This document shows, piece by piece, positions 10,617 through 26,137 of a stretch of 64,000 nucleotides of DNA. This stretch comes from Tetradesmus obliquus (lineage: Eukaryota; Chlorophyta; Chlorophyceae; Sphaeropleales; Scenedesmaceae). The first letter of the stretch is position 1. The number at the start of each line of letters is the position of its first letter. The DNA lies in the NCBI GenBank assembly GCA_030272155.1, contig CP126205.1, positions 3,336,501 through 3,400,500 on the forward strand, given 5' to 3'. The translations under genes and the position numbers were made by a program. The notes beneath the pieces are model-generated. The model was not told the DNA's origin, made no database searches, and saw only the letters and a list, made by a program, of their open reading frames with translations.

Positions 10617-12742
10617 TGTATCGTTTTTAAGTTGATCAAGTCGTTTGCGCCTGGTATGCAGCAGCGGTGTGGGCGGGAAGTCTTGTAGTGGGTGCCAAGG
10701 CAAGACCCTCGGGCCCAAGGATCTGAGCTTGCTGACGTCGTGATCTTCGTTCAAAAGTTGTGAAGCATGTAGACTTAAAACTATATATGCGGTCGTGCAT
10801 GGTGGCATCTTTTCGTATAAGGCAGACTAGCAGCGTTTGCAATTCAAACATCTCAACTGCGTTTTGAGCATTCATCAGCACACGGTTCAATTGATTAAAC
10901 ATACGGTATGTATATATACTGTTTGCGATGGACGTTTGTGCGCTCAGGCTGGAAGTTCGCACTGCTCCACTTGCTGCTGCGGTCCACCTGTCACCCAGCC
11001 ATGGCGGGGCCTGGCCAGCCCAGGCTGAGCTCAGCTCAGCAGCGAACATAGCCGTCACAAATCACAACAACACTCAACGAACGAAATGATTACCGCCACA
11101 TTTGTCTTGCTGTCAACAAGGTGTCAACAAGCTGTTGCATTGTAGAGGTGGGCGGTGCCAGCTCTTGGTCACAGAAACAATGTACGGTGCATATTTGTTA
11201 CCCAGCGAGCACCTCCTACATTAGAACACACACGCAATAGCCTTAGGCTGCTAAATGCACCGTGCACGCATCTCATTCTGGAAAATCACAAAGCCAGATG
11301 ATGAAGCCAGTCCGACTGTGGGCCACAACACCAGACCATCTGATAATGCATGATGTGGCAATGCGGTAGGCAAAGCTCACTCCATTGCAAAAAATGTCAG
11401 CCAGGTGGCATCTGTTGTGCTATGCAAAAGGCTTGCAAGCTCCACAACATACAACAGTACTAGAACTAGTTCTGTGACTGCAAGCACAGCTGCTGAAGTA
11501 AATGGCTGAACTACATCTACCTTCAGCACCCGCATCATGCAGTGTTGCAACTGCTGACACAGGCTCGGCAGCTGCAAGTTTTGATACTTGTGCAGCTGCA
11601 GGTGACATGCAGACCGTCTGTGACTACTAGTAGTGCTTCAAGACAGCGGCCAAGCTTTAATTGAATGCCCTACATATGGCTATACTGCGTGACTTCAAGT
11701 CAAAACACGCACAGCCAGCTTGCATTGGATCAGCAGCAGTGGAGCCACACTGCATACAGAAAGTGTCACCAGCACGCGTCCTATCAGAACTGTACCTGCA
11801 CTGCAGGTACTAGAAGGCCACACTGCATACAGAAAGTGTTACCAGCACGCGTCCTATCAGAACTGTACCTGCACTGCAGGTACTAGAAGCCAACAGGCCC
11901 GTGATCATACTGATGATGACAAAGGAAGACGGCGTCCATGTCAATTTCTTATGTTGCCGCCACTGCAGCCCAGCCAAGCAGCCCTGCTGCAACCATTGCG
12001 ATGCTATTCGGCTTGGGGTTCAGCAGTACTGCTGCATGACTTGACTCCTGCAGCTCACACAATACATGCACAGACAAAGAAACATAGGTATGTACACACA
12101 CAACACAGCACAACACAGCTTTGAACAGCATACAAGTGGTCCTGCCGGCCTTCCCTCTCCCCATGAACCTTCCTGCTGATAACGTTGCTCAAGTTCAAAG
12201 CAGGGAATCATCATATCATATTCCACTCAGCAGCAGCCCTGCCCAGAGCCACTTGATGTGCTGCTGATGTGGCAGTGAGCGTCGCATTACCGCTCCCAGT
12301 GGGCCTGCTAAGCACAGCTGCGCAGGCATGAAGGGCGCCTCACAAACATTACTGCTGCTCGGCCTGAGCAGAGCAGTGCCGTAGTTATTCTATAACAGAG
12401 ACACACCAGCCCAACCAGCAAAGAGTCACAGAGTATCAGCTGATCATATCAGGTCACGTGTTAGTCAAGCATGTTAGTCATGCATGTTAGTCGAACTCCC
12501 TCACCCTCAAAACACACAAACTGACACACAACCGAAAGATAAAGCAGTCACAGCCAGCAGATGAAGTGCAATGATATGCCATGCCAGTGAAAAGCAGTAT
12601 TCATCTGCCCATGTAGCTGCGCACCATCAATTAGCCCTCCAGACATTGGAGTTCATACAGCAACAGCCCAATGTACAGCCCAGACCCTTCCCAGTAACCT
12701 TCCGCCGCACACCAACACCGAACCAGACAATGACACATGTAG
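10617..12742. other. Intergenic stretch upstream of CURT1
   Basis: Two minus-strand genes flank this stretch. Apart from the tandem repeat at 11745-11890 I see no supported gene or RNA. The part next to 10616 should contain the CURT1 promoter; the part next to 12743 should contain the 3' UTR of the following gene, but no nearby TGTAA (TTACA on the plus strand) was found. Confidence 0.5.
11745..11890. repeat. 73-bp tandem duplication
   Basis: Two near-identical 73-bp units (starting at 11745 and 11818) contain GCATACAGAAAGTGT and CCTGCACTGCAGGTACTAGA. They differ at about one position inside the unit (CACC/TACC). No gene is visible around them. Confidence 0.92.
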
Positions 12743-14470
12743 TTATTGTTGCAGCTTGCCAGCTGCTGCCAGTTGCAGGGTGCCGGCAGCGGCAGCAGCA
12801 GCAGCAGCGGCACTGATGCCAGCAACTTGGTTGCTGCAGCCACCCACAGACCGCTTGCCCCACCCTCCTCCTTGGCTGCCTGGTGTGCCACCCCTGCTAC
12901 CCCTGCCATTACTACCCCTCACACCCCCGCTGCTGTGCCTTGCACCCCTGACACATTTTCCGCTGCCAGGCGCGCCGCCGCTGCTGTGCCTGGCGCCTCC
13001 GCTGCTGCTGCTGCCGCCTGCCTGGCTGCCCTGCCTGCTGCGTGGCGTGCGGCCGTCCCCTCCAGCGCTCCAGCGGATCATGCCGCCTGTGGACAAGCTG
13101 CTCCTAGGGGGCGGCCGAGCCAGGTCAGGCCTGTAGGCATAGCCAGGGGGCTCCTTGATGGTGTAGAAGCAGTGAGGGCCAGCTGCACTGCCACACAGCA
13201 CTGCTGGATCGCTAGGCGTGCTGCACTGTGGGCTGGCCTTGCCTGGTCCTGCTGCTCCTGCTGCTGCAGCTGGGTTTGCGCTGAAGCATGCTGGCACTGC
13301 TGCACCAGCTGCTGGGCCCGTGGGTGTGTCCTGCTGCGTCCTGATGCGTGGCAAGATAGGCCCAAACATGCTGCTGCCGCTCCTGTGCATGTGTGATGCT
13401 GCTGCGGGCGTTGTAGGCCCGTGCATCACGGGTGAAGAGGCGACACCCATCTGCCGCTGCTGCTGCTGCTGTGCGGAGGTAGCAGCCACAGCAGCTGCCC
13501 TGGCTGCAGCAGCCGCAGCCACGAGGCCACTGGTGCGTGAGGCAGCAAGGGGATGTGCAGCCGGGGCAGCTGTAGGTGTGCTGCTGCTGGCCCTGCCTGC
13601 TAAGCTTTGACGCTGGGGTAGCTGTGTCTGCTGGATTATGCCGCATGCTGCTGCTGCTGTCTCTACAGCAGGCCGGCCTGGCTGCCTCCTTGCCGCAGCA
13701 GCAGCAGTTGCTGGGCCGTTGTTATCCTTTGCATTCAGTGCCGGCAGCAGTGAGGTGCCCTCCAGCTTCAGCCCCAAGCCCGCCTGCCGGACGGCCCTGT
13801 TGCCGCCGCCACTTCGCCTGCCCCTGCCGCCTCCCCCGCTGCCGCTGCCACTGCGCCTGCTTCTGCCTGCATAACCGCAGTTCACCGCATTCTGCCTGCC
13901 GCCTGCTCCTCTGCCTGCAGCAGCAGCACTGGGTGAATGTGGCTGAACATTGTAGTGCTGCTGCATGCGCAGCTTCTCCCACCATTTGAGCCTCTCTGAT
14001 ATGCTGGGCGCAGCGGGCCTGATTGCGGGGTCTGCTGCCTGGCCCTGCTGCCGCGCATGCTCCTGAACATCTCGCGCCGACAAGCTGCCACGCTGCGCTG
14101 GACGCTGCAGCACACCAGCAGCAGCTGCTGCAGCTGCAGCTGTTGTCAGCTGCTGCTGCTGCTCATGCTCCAGGAAGAAGCCAGAGTAAGGGCTGGCAGC
14201 ATTTGCTGCAGTCCCTGCAGCAGTGCTGCGCGACGCAGCCTGAGTTGCCTTGCTGCTGCCAGTGCTGCTCGCAGCTTTCGGTGGTGCCGCACCTGTGCGC
14301 TGCTGCTGCTGCATGTGGGCACCTTCTAACACAGACGTTGTTGTGCGAGCGGATGGGAGTTGTGATCCCCAATGTCGGTGCTGCTGCTGTTGCTGCTGAC
14401 CCTGGCTCCTTGCCTGCAGCCGCTGAACAAGGTCCTTCACGTGTGGACCGGTGCGTGCCCCGCAAGGTGG

Positions 14471-14519
<49 letters not shown>

Positions 14520-16856
14520 GCAGCTTGCGCCTGCTTCCAAGGCTGCTGGTGCCGGCCGCCGCCGCTGCTGCGGTTACGAGAGCCTCCACAGCTGCTTGCA
14601 CGCACAAAACCGCCGTCAGACCAGCCTGCAGTACGAACATGACCCGGCCTTGCTGCAGCAGCTGCTGTTGGTGATGCTATCATCGCAGCTGCTGCAGGGT
14701 TTGCACCAGCGCCACTGCTGGGTCTGCCAGCACAGCCACCATTGCTGTGGCTGTGGTCCCTGCTGCTCAGCTGTGAGGCTCCACCAACGCTGCGTCCCGC
14801 AGCGACAGTGCTGCCACCAGCAGCAGCGCCACCACCGCCATTGTTCTGCCTGCGGCTGCTGGCTGCAACTGCGCCGCTAGCATGCTTTGCCATGCCGCCA
14901 TTGCTGCTGCGAGCATGAGGCAGCCCTGCAGCATTGCCAGCAGGCTGCGGCCCAGCTGCCTCTGCAGCAGATGCAGCAGGCCGCGGCAGTGTGCCGTGCG
15001 TCATGGCAGCGAGCCTTGATGGCTGCTGATGGTGCTGCTGGTGGTGGCGGTTCAAGTGCGGGTTATGGTGCTGCTGTGCTGCCTGCGGGCCGCTGCCGCT
15101 GCTGCTGCTGTGCTCTGCAGGAGGGCTGGCAAAGGGCGCAAAGTATACCATAGGGCTGTGCTGCAGCGCGTTTTGCTGATTGCCGCTGCCCTGTGTTTGT
15201 AGCGTGTGCTGCATGTGTTGCAGTGGAGAGTGCACTGGGAAGTGCTGCTGCTGGTGCTGCTGCCACTGCTGCAGCTGCTGCTGCACCTGGCCAGGCCACA
15301 GGGACCTGCTGGGCTGCAGGGGCCATTGCTGCTGCTGGGCACCACCGTCACTGCCAAACTGCCTGCGGCAGTGCACCTGCTGCTGGCCGCCGCAGCTGCC
15401 ATGCATGCTGCCGCAGCCGCCACTGCTGCTGCTGCGCACGCTGCTACGGCCTCCGCCAGTCCTGTGCTGCGCTTGCGCATGCATCAGGCCTGCTGGTACA
15501 GCGCCTGGGTGCGGAGGTCCGCTGCTGGTGCGGATGGGCGGCGGTGGTGGCGGCGGCAGCAGCATGTCACCTGCTGCTGCTGCTGCTGCTGAAGGCGAGC
15601 CTGCTCCCCCGCTTGACTTCCATGCGTCCAGCGGCACTGAGGGTGCAGGGCTGATGCTAGCTGTCTGCCAGTAGCTGCTGAAGTGTCGCTGGCATGCATA
15701 TGAGCTGGTTGCTAGGGCCGCTGCCAAGCCCGGGCTGCCATATGCTGCAGCACCTCCTGCTGATGCAGCGGCAGCAGCGGCAGCGGCAGGTGCAGCTGCA
15801 AGGGGACTGTTGTTGCTGCGCAGTGAGGCTGGAGTGTCTGGCGCAGGCCCCTCTGGCCTGGGGTGCGCAAACTTGGGCTGCGGCAGCATCCGTGCAAGCT
15901 CATTGATCCTGAAGGACCATTTGTAGAACACATACAATAGGGCAGCAGCGGCAGTGCCACAATGGTGAGGTGACGTGTTGGATAGATGCTTGCCTGCAGC
16001 ACTACTGCTGATGCTTGTTTCACAGCAACGGATGCTCTGTGTGCCCACAGCAGCTGCAGGAGCAAGATCTTGCACAACCTGCGAAGCAGTGATGTCACCA
16101 GACATGTCGCCAGCAATGGTGTCCTGCAAGCAGGAGAGGCAGCACAGGTGCAGCAAATGTGCCTCACCTTCCACTGGTGGGGAAGCCAGAGCCCTGCCTA
16201 CTCAGCACGCCATTCCAGTCTATCACCACGTTGCTCATGTGGTGCGGTGTCCTGCCATCATAGCTGTTGCGCACATGCTGCATGTGCTGCGCAAAGTAAG
16301 GATTGACTCCGCTGGCAGCTGGAGAGCCCAGTGCAGCCACATATGCAGCTAGCAGCTGATCATGTGGTGCCTGGTGGAACACCGCGGCACCTGGTGAGAG
16401 GTGCTGCTGGTGGTTGTGCCCATCCTGCAGCTGCTGTTGCTGCCAGTGCTGCTGCTGCATGTGGCCGTCGCCGCTCCTGCAAGGCCGTGGGTGCAGCTGT
16501 GCCCTTTGGCCCTGCACTTCCAAATTACTGCTGTTGGTGGGGCCTTGGTGCTGGCTTGCACCCGTCCTGATACGTGCAGCTGGGGCACGTGATGGCAGTG
16601 GCCTGCCATTCTTTGAAAGCTTGCTGCTACCACCGCTGCTGTTTCCCCGCTGTCCCTGCTGTGCTTGCTGTGCGTGCTGCTTATGTGCACCCTGATGCAC
16701 CTGTTGCAAGACAACACAGACATACCAGCTTAGAGGATGTTTCACAGCTGCATGCATTCTTGACAACAAATTCCAGTATAAGCTGGCATTGCTGGCAGTT
16801 TATAAGAAGCATGCAGCTACCTTGGGAACGTCCTGGGAGCTCTGCTGGCCGGCCAT
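12743..16856 (-). CDS. Large Gln/Ala/Gly/Ser-rich protein, function unknown
   Basis: I do not recognise this protein. Exon 1 is 16856-16821 (MAGQQSSQDVPK). Exon 2 starts at 16700 in phase. A very long open exon then runs to the stop at 12743-12745. The junction between exon 2 and the long exon (between about 16275 and 16050) is unresolved: the best-looking donor, GTGAGG at 16172, does not match the phase of the best acceptor before 16123, whereas a GTGCGC donor near 16275 does. The protein would be roughly 1200-1350 aa. Less repetitive islands are FYKWSFRINELARML near the start of the long exon, ISERLKWWEKLRMQQHYNVQ in the middle and FYTIKEPPGYAYRPDLARPP near the C-terminus. Poly-Gln (about 17 residues, encoded by 14472-14518) and poly-Ala runs separate them. 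The composition suggests a disordered nuclear or RNA-binding scaffold, which is inference only. The reverse strand is also widely open because of CTG/CAG repeats. Confidence 0.7.
14472..14518 (-). repeat. CAG (poly-Gln) tract in coding sequence
   Basis: About 16 uninterrupted CTG units on the plus strand are read as a poly-Gln tract in the large minus-strand protein. Pure repeats of this length are expected to vary between isolates. Confidence 0.9.
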
Positions 16857-17304
16857 TGCACTCTCAGCACGCCTCAACAATCTAAATGCGTATAAATAAC
16901 AGATTCGAGCTAGGTAACGTCAGCCACGCTCACAGCACTGTGCTGCCACAACCGGCAGCACATGCGACATGTTTAGCTGACACGATGACGCATGTTAGGT
17001 ATCGCAAAAAAACCAAAGAGAGCAAAATTTTTTGGTTTAATCTCGACTTCGCCACGCTATGTGCGTGATGTGTTGTCATTTGGCACTTTTGGCGGGACCC
17101 CGTCTCGGCGACGCTCTTACGTGGTGTTCCGTAGTATTACTCTATCAAGTCAAAGTAAAACATAAAGGTAAGCTGCTATGGTATCGACGCCGTTGCCAGT
17201 CCAACTCAGACTCTCCACTTGATTGCTGACTGGTCAGTACAGTACTGTATCGGCAGTCATTGGTTCAAAACATCGACCACAAACTTGGCATCACGTTTGC
17301 AGTG
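16857..17304. promoter_or_regulatory. Divergent promoter region, 448 bp
   Basis: It separates the ATGs of the minus-strand low-complexity gene (16856) and the plus-strand gene at 17305. It is locally less GC-rich than the genes. A TATAAATA-like stretch at about 16886-16893 lies close to the minus-strand ATG, but I cannot assign it firmly. Confidence 0.5.
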
Positions 17305-20088
17305 ATGTCAGGGCTAGGATGTCAGCCTTTCAAGCCAAGCTTTGGTGGGAAGGTCATTGTGCCAGGTGAGTCAAGCGTACAGATGCTTCTGCTGTCAGCA
17401 GACTGCATTGTGTTTGCGTTCATGTCATCTGCTGCGTTTTCCAGCATCTGACATGGGTCTTGTTTGCAGGATGCTCGGACAAGAGTGCTAGGACAAATCT
17501 GCAGGAGGCAAGCCAGGGGGGACCAGTGAGTTGTACTCATGCAATCTGCGCTCTGCGCATGCAGCAGGCTAAGCTGTGGGCTTGAGCCGAATACGCCATT
17601 GTAATTAGGCAACCGCGTTTTCATAATGCAGCAGCAGTGCATCTGTGCCTTAATGCACATGCACGGATCTCCACAAACGCAATGCCATGGCAGCACCCTC
17701 TCAGTGTTTCCACTGCACCGCCTGGTAGTGCCGGCTGTACATGTCAAACTACAGGCGCTGCATGTTGCCAGGCTGTCAGCTCCTGGTGCTTACAAACAGG
17801 AGCACATGGCTGAACAAGTTATACGTGTTGCTTTTCATGTCTTTTCGCAGAAGCTCACAACATATGCACGTTCAGCAGCAGCGCTGGAGGCGTACTGGGC
17901 GCAGCGTGCAGCAGCAGGCAGTGCCCCTGTTGGGCCCAGCTTCCCTGGAGGGGAGAAGGCGCTGGCATACAAGACACGCGAAGCATGTGAGCTGCCAAAG
18001 GCCATCTTTTTTCCAGAGCTGATACTGCAACAACTCCTATGGCAGCTTGCGCCAGTCAGTCAGTAGCAGGCTTCTGGGCCCTGTCCTGCAGTGCGGTATG
18101 CACATGTACAACAGCAGAAGTGATGCACAGTGCTCTGCGTAAACTTCAACACACATGTGCATAGTTGGTAGCAGAAGCAGACCTCGAGGCGTGCTGTAGT
18201 GCTGCTGCAGTGCAGTACAGCACATCACGATTGCCAATCACATGACAGTAACTGTTGCTGGATGCAACTGCCTGCAGGCTGGAAGGACAGCGTGCACCTG
18301 GACCACCACGCTGGAGGTCAGTCTCAAGAGTGGCAAGGTGTGCCAGCAGACATTGAAGAAAAGGAGACTGTGAGGTGCGCATATCATAAGTAGAAAGGAA
18401 CTGCTTGCAAATGGGCTGCTGGGTGGCAGCAGCGTGCTTTGCAGCGACGCATCATTACCAACATTAACATTACCCATCGTCACGAGAGAGCAGCGGCCAT
18501 GGCCGACCTAGTACATCAGCAAGCGCAGGTTGCGCGACCTGCTCTGGGCAAGACCAGCTGCAGCTGCCGCAGCTCACCGCAAGTGGCTGTTGTACATCTG
18601 CTCCCTTGCAGGACGCGTGGCATCACCGGCTTCACAGGCAAGCAGCCGCAGCCGGGCTGCAGCAAGCCGCCGTCGCCCGCGCCCGACACCAGCCGCTGGG
18701 TGGCCATCAATGCCTTTGATGAGCCCAAGCCGCGCGTGAAGGGCATCGTGGGCTACACAGGTGGGGAGCTGCTGCCAGCGACCTTGATTTCAAGCCTAAC
18801 CCAACCCACCTCATTGAAGAAGTTGAAGCAGCTGCAGATCAGACGCTGCAATGTGTGCTCAAGGCGATTCCTTACCTAACACGCACATGCTGCTTTTCCT
18901 GCTGCTGCGTCTGCTGCTGCTGCTGCTGTGTCTGTGTCTGCTCCTGCTGCTGCGGTTGCTGCACTGCAGGTCATCAGCCACCATCACCAGCCAAGTCAGC
19001 AGCAGGGCAGCTGGCAGCTGCGGGGCCCCTTGGTGAGCACAGCAGCCAGGGCCAGGCCACATGGTGCGCCATGTGTAGCACCGCACACTGTGCACGGCAG
19101 GCATCACATCACTATATGCTGGGTGTTGTGCAAATTTTGGTTCTTGCAGGTTGCCCTGCAAACAGTGCCTAGCACTGGTATAGCTTGAACAGTGTATTTC
19201 CAGTGCAAGCTGCTTGTTAGCACTGTCACTGTCAACAACACAGCCGATTAATGGTGCAGCATAAATTGAGAGTCCTGCGCAAGCATAGCATACACTTGAG
19301 TCTGCTGCATGGCTCAGCGCTTTTATGGTTCATGCGTTTGACAGTGGCTGCATGCTCTGCAACTTGCAGGTGCTCACCCAGACACGCAGCATGCTGACCA
19401 GCTGGCCAGCAGACCTGACACCAAGATAGCCTGGGGGCAGCCTTCAGCTCCAGGCACTTCCACAAACCAGCACCACCACCAGCAGCAGCAGGGCGGCGGT
19501 TATGCTGCCGCAACTTACACTGGCAGCTTGCCACTGGGTGGTGTGCCTGGCAGTGCTGGCAGTGCAGGCAGTGCAGGCTATGTGAGCATGCGAGGAGGTG
19601 ACACAGGCAGCAGCCAGTTTGGCACTGGCAGGCCCCACAGCACTGCCTCATCCTGCTACTCCCCAAGGTTTTTCGTTGATGGTGAGGAGGTGCCAGCTGA
19701 CAAGGTGCAGCTGCCGCCGCACTCGGCAAGCATTGCGCAGCAGCAGCAGCAGGATGCACGGCTGGCATCCTGCCAGCACTGTTGCCAGCAGCAGACGTAC
19801 GACAGGCAGCAGGTGTCAGGGGGGCGAGCCACAGCATGGTCTTCAATGAGGCCACCGCAGCCGCAGCTAGCATGGGGTGCCGGCAGCAGCACAGGGCTTC
19901 AGCAGCCGCAGGTAGGTCAGCTGCCCCGCACGCGTGCGACAACGTACTCAGCAGCGTTCAGCCCTGCGGCTGGCTTCAACTTCCAGCAGTACATGGACAG
20001 CCTGAAGCTTGCAGGCAGCATCAGGCCGGGCAGTGCAGCTGCGGCGTACAGCAGCTACCAGCAGCAGCGGCAAGCCGGCATGCGGTGA
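17305..20088 (+). CDS. GYTG/GFTG-motif protein, possible ciliary protein
   Basis: Eight exons join in frame to about 449 aa: 17305-17365, 17470-17525, 17851-17986, 18278-18369, 18445-18518, 18612-18760, 18970-19032, 19370-20088. The fifth intron only fits phase with a GC donor (GCAAGC at 18519). The N-terminal half is compact (KLTTYARSAAALEAYWAQRA; RRIITNINITHRHERAA). It is followed by two related motifs, TRGITGFTGKQ and VKGIVGYTGHQPP, and then a His/Gln/Gly/Ser-rich tail with PRFFVDGEEVPADKV and AAGFNFQQYMDSLKLAG. Short G-[FY]-T-G motifs recall microtubule inner proteins of cilia (CIMIP2/FAM166 type), but the resemblance is limited to these motifs and I hold it loosely. TGTAA lies 118 bp after the stop. 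Confidence 0.78.
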
Positions 20089-20205
20089 TGTGCTGCCGGT
20101 GTTGGCACGGTGCCAGTGGCACTACTTGGCATGAGTGTTCAGTTTCTATCAGGACGGCTGCTATCAAAATCAAGTGTACAACAATTGGATATTTTTAACT
20201 GGTAC

Positions 20206-20210
20206 TGTAA
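20206..20210 (+). terminator. TGTAA poly(A) signal candidate
   Basis: TGTAA, the usual green-algal polyadenylation signal, occurs 118 bp downstream of the stop of the gene ending at 20088. Confidence 0.6.
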
Positions 20211-20670
20211 AATATTCCAATGTAGATGCTGGTTGTTCACGGATCGTCGAACGTCACGCAGTACGGCAGCTCGTCGTACGGTTCGGGATACGGCACCATC
20301 ATGTTGAAGAGCTTGCAGGAAAGCCTTATATGTGCCTGATATGATGTTAAGGGTTGCACGAAAGTCAAGTGCTACAGCAGACAGTACAAGAGCTGCAGTA
20401 GACCATGTTTCAAAAGCCTGTAACTGTTGCAGCACGTTGGTTCGATGGTCATACTGTCGAGCCTGGCTCCTGTGATAGTGACAAAGCCAGTCATAGGGCA
20501 GCATTGAGAGAACTGTCTGTTACCAGCATTACCCAGCTCAACTGCTGCAGCAACTAGGTGCACACAACACGCAGCGCGTCAGCGCCAGCATCTTGCTGTG
20601 CCAGGCACCCAGCCAGCCAACCAGCCAGCACACAGCCAGCTGCTGCATGCAGCTGCCTGGCCAGCCGTCG

Positions 20671-20702
<32 letters not shown>

Positions 20703-20849
20703 CCTGCCATCTCGCGCAGAGCCGCCTCTTCCTCTCTGCTACTCTCTGCAATGCTGCCGCCGTACTCGCACCCAAGCAGCGGCTGCTGCCGGGCTCGCCA
20801 CCACTGCCGCACAGCTGCAAAACTGCTGCTGCATGATGCAGTAGGTGAT
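20211..20849. other. Gap between two convergent genes
   Basis: No gene is supported. It contains a (CTG)n run at about 20671-20700. Open frames on both strands around it are products of the repeat. Confidence 0.5.
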
Positions 20850-23354
<2,505 letters not shown>

Positions 23355-23624
23355 CTTGTCTGATTTTGCTGAACTCCAGGGGGTCAAAGAAACAAGGAAA
23401 AGGGCTGAGATCGGCGCTGGCTGTCGACTTCACTCACTGTGGAGCAGCCGACAAAAGCTAAAACCCCACCCAAATGCGCGAGGCACTGCTCGCACATGCA
23501 CGATTCAATCGAACTTGAGTAAGAGCCTTGATACTTTCGTGTTCAACTCGGTTGTTTGAAGCCGAGAGTTTTCATGTTTAGCAGTGGCCCCTGGTGACCA
23601 CCAGCAGGGTCCACCGATTCACAC
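23355..23624. promoter_or_regulatory. Divergent promoter, 270 bp
   Basis: This is the whole spacer between the ATGs of RPS15 (minus) and the TrmN6-like gene (plus), so both promoters must share it. I saw no clear TATA box. Confidence 0.6.
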
Positions 23625-25270
23625 ATGAAAGCAGCTATGCTGCAGTCAATCCTGAGCTGCCCTGGTCTGGCACGTCATGGATATGCTCCTAGAGCTAGGT
23701 CGGCATGTTGCAGGACACGGTCCCTGGCCTGCTGCAGCACTGCCAACCCTGCTGCCAGCGTCACCACTGTCACGGCACCTGAACAGAAGGTGAGAGGAGG
23801 CAGGCGCTGCAGTTGATATGCAGATGCATGTGATAACCTATGCATTTCTTGGTTGATGGCTGCAAACATGACGCCTTTGACCATCCTGAGCGGTGAAAAG
23901 CACCCAGCCAATCACCACATCCCATTGCCTCTGGTACGTGACATCTCTGCCCTGCAACTGCACGTGGTGCATGGGCGCCGCAGCTGGTGTGCGCCCACTC
24001 TACTTCTGCTAACCACGCCATGCACTGTGTTGTCCCTCTCACAAAACCTCCACCAACCCCCAGGTGCCACCAAAGAGCAGCGTGTTCAGGTTCAGGCACT
24101 TTGACCTAGCACACGGCAAGTGTGCACAGAAGATGGGCACTGACTCGATGCTGCTGGGAGCTTGGGCACAGCCGCCACCAGAGACACAAACCATTCTGGA
24201 TGTGGGTACAGGCACAGGTGCGCAGCTGGCAGCAGTTGATAGTGTGTACTACTGTAAGCACGCTGCAGCACAGGAATGGCACTACTCGACCAACGCTGCT
24301 GCTGGGAGGCATGGGCGCAAGGTGTGCGCCGCTGTCAGCATGCTGCAGCGAAGACATGCAGATAGCAATGGTTATGTTGGGCATGTTCACTGGTTGCGAG
24401 GTCAGCCGCGCATGCAAAGGCACAAGCTCAGCAGTGATGGATGGTGCTATGGTTTGTTGGGTGATGTGGTGCTGACAAACAGCTCAGCAATGACTCATGT
24501 GTTTGGCACGGCATCTGCATCATCTGCGAAGCAATTATGCCGCGCCCTCCTGCCCTGGCTGCCACCCTGTACCTGCAGGCGTGCTTGCTCTCATGATGGC
24601 TCAAAAGACGCAGCACAGCCGCGCAGCTGTGCATGCCATCGACATCGATGCAGCAGCATACCAGCAGGCAGCCGACAACTTTGCTGCGAGCCCTTGGCCA
24701 GACCGGCTGCTGCTGGCACACGCAAGCTTCCAGCAATGGGCAGCAGCAGCGCCCTGCAAGTATGACCTGATCATCAGCAACCCGCCGTTTTTCCTGCAAA
24801 GCAGCAAGCCGGACAGGTCAGCGCGCGCAGCCGCCAGGCATGCAGACGACGTGCTGCCGTTTGCGCAGCTAGCAGCTGGCGCAGCAGCGCTGCTGCAGCC
24901 GTCAGGGCGGCTGTGCCTGGTCTTGCCGCCAGTAGAGGGCCAGAGGTTTGTGCAGGAGGCTGTGCAGCATGGGCTGCTGCTTACGCGCAGCTTGCATGTG
25001 TTCACCAAGGCGCAGGATGAGGAGCCGAAGCGCCACGTCATGCAGTTTGAGCTGGCAGAGCACTGCTGCAATGCAGCAGCACAGCAGCTTGAATGCGCCG
25101 CTGGCAGCAACAGCAGCAGCAGTGCAGTTGAGAGGCTGGTGGTGATGCAGAAGGTCACTGACCCAGTCAGTGGCAGGCAGCAGCAGCTGTACAGTGAGCA
25201 GTACCAGCAGCTGACTGCAGACTTCCACCACCCCAGCCTATTCAAGCCTGTGCTCACCATCTACAGCTGA
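23625..25270 (+). CDS. TrmN6/YfiC-like N6-adenine methyltransferase, probably organellar
   Basis: Three exons join in frame to 336 aa: 23625-23789, 24064-24217, 24579-25270. Exon 1 (MKAAMLQSILSCPGLARHGY, rich in Arg, Ala, Ser and Cys) resembles an organelle transit peptide. Exon 2 carries FRFRHFDLAHG...KMGTDSMLLGAW, characteristic of the bacterial tRNA1(Val) A37 N6-methyltransferase family. Exons 2-3 give the SAM-binding ILDVGTGTGVLALMMAQ, and exon 3 the acidic loop AIDID and the N6-adenine MTase motif IISNPPFF. The likely substrate is an organellar tRNA, by analogy with bacterial TrmN6; chloroplast versus mitochondrion cannot be decided. Downstream, a Ser/Gln-rich insert precedes the C-terminal FHHPSLFKPVLTIYS. 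Confidence 0.9.
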
Positions 25271-26137
25271 GCTGAGGCGGCAGCCGCGCCACTGAAGCAG
25301 CTGTACAGCACCAACATGTCCGTCAGTTGAACAGCGTTTCCTAGTGTTTACCGCAGCCCGTGACAACATCGTTGCTCAATCAACGGAAGTTGGGGGCCAC
25401 ACTGGTCAACAGCTGGATTGCCTGCAGCGCTCTTGTCAGCTACAGCAGGTGAGCACTTGTGAAGCTGTATGCCTATGGGGTTGGTCTGTCTGCACGTGCA
25501 ATGACTAAGCAATGGACGCACGCATCTGCAGGACCACAATCACAAAATCCGGCAAGTTTGCCCTGAACAATGCAGGCATTTGGGTTGGTTGGTTTGTTAC
25601 ACTCGTGCCTGATCAGCCGACTTTGCAGTGCCGGGTCACTGCTGCAAGCACCAGGTTCAACACGCACATCCAAGCACCCAGGAGCAGGTGATGTTTTTGG
25701 TGTGCATCCTTTGCTCGAAGCAAAGCAAGGCCTTGCAAGGCCGACTGGCATCCCGCAAATCATGCAACTGCATGCAAGCAGGGGCTCACAGGCCACACAG
25801 GCTGCTACAAATATTGCAGCCTAGTGGTACTGTGGTCACTGCATCCCCTAGTTTGCTTCCAACATCAGGGCTCAAGCTCACTCAAGCAGCAGCGCCAGTG
25901 GGGCACAGTTGTGGCTGCAACCACAGCAACAGACACATTTAGACTGCCACAGCACGTTGGCCACCACCTACACCTGTGGTGCAGCTTTCTTACAGCATCC
26001 TTGCCAGCCCCTGTTTTAGAAGACCACTGAGGTGCTGCCGCTGTCCCTGCCACTGCCATTTCTCAGCAGCTGCTTCGCGCGCCACTGCATGCACCACCAC
26101 TGCCTGCAACCCCCACGACGCTTGCTCAACTCTCATA
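25271..26137. other. Gap between two convergent genes
   Basis: No gene is supported. TTACA at 25990-25994 is a TGTAA poly(A) signal for the minus-strand gene, 144 bp past its stop at 26138. Confidence 0.55.

Noticed and set aside
12746..15906. Long plus-strand open frames rich in Cys, Leu and Ala
   Set aside because: They are reverse-strand reflections of CAG-rich coding sequence of the minus-strand protein, with no motifs of their own.
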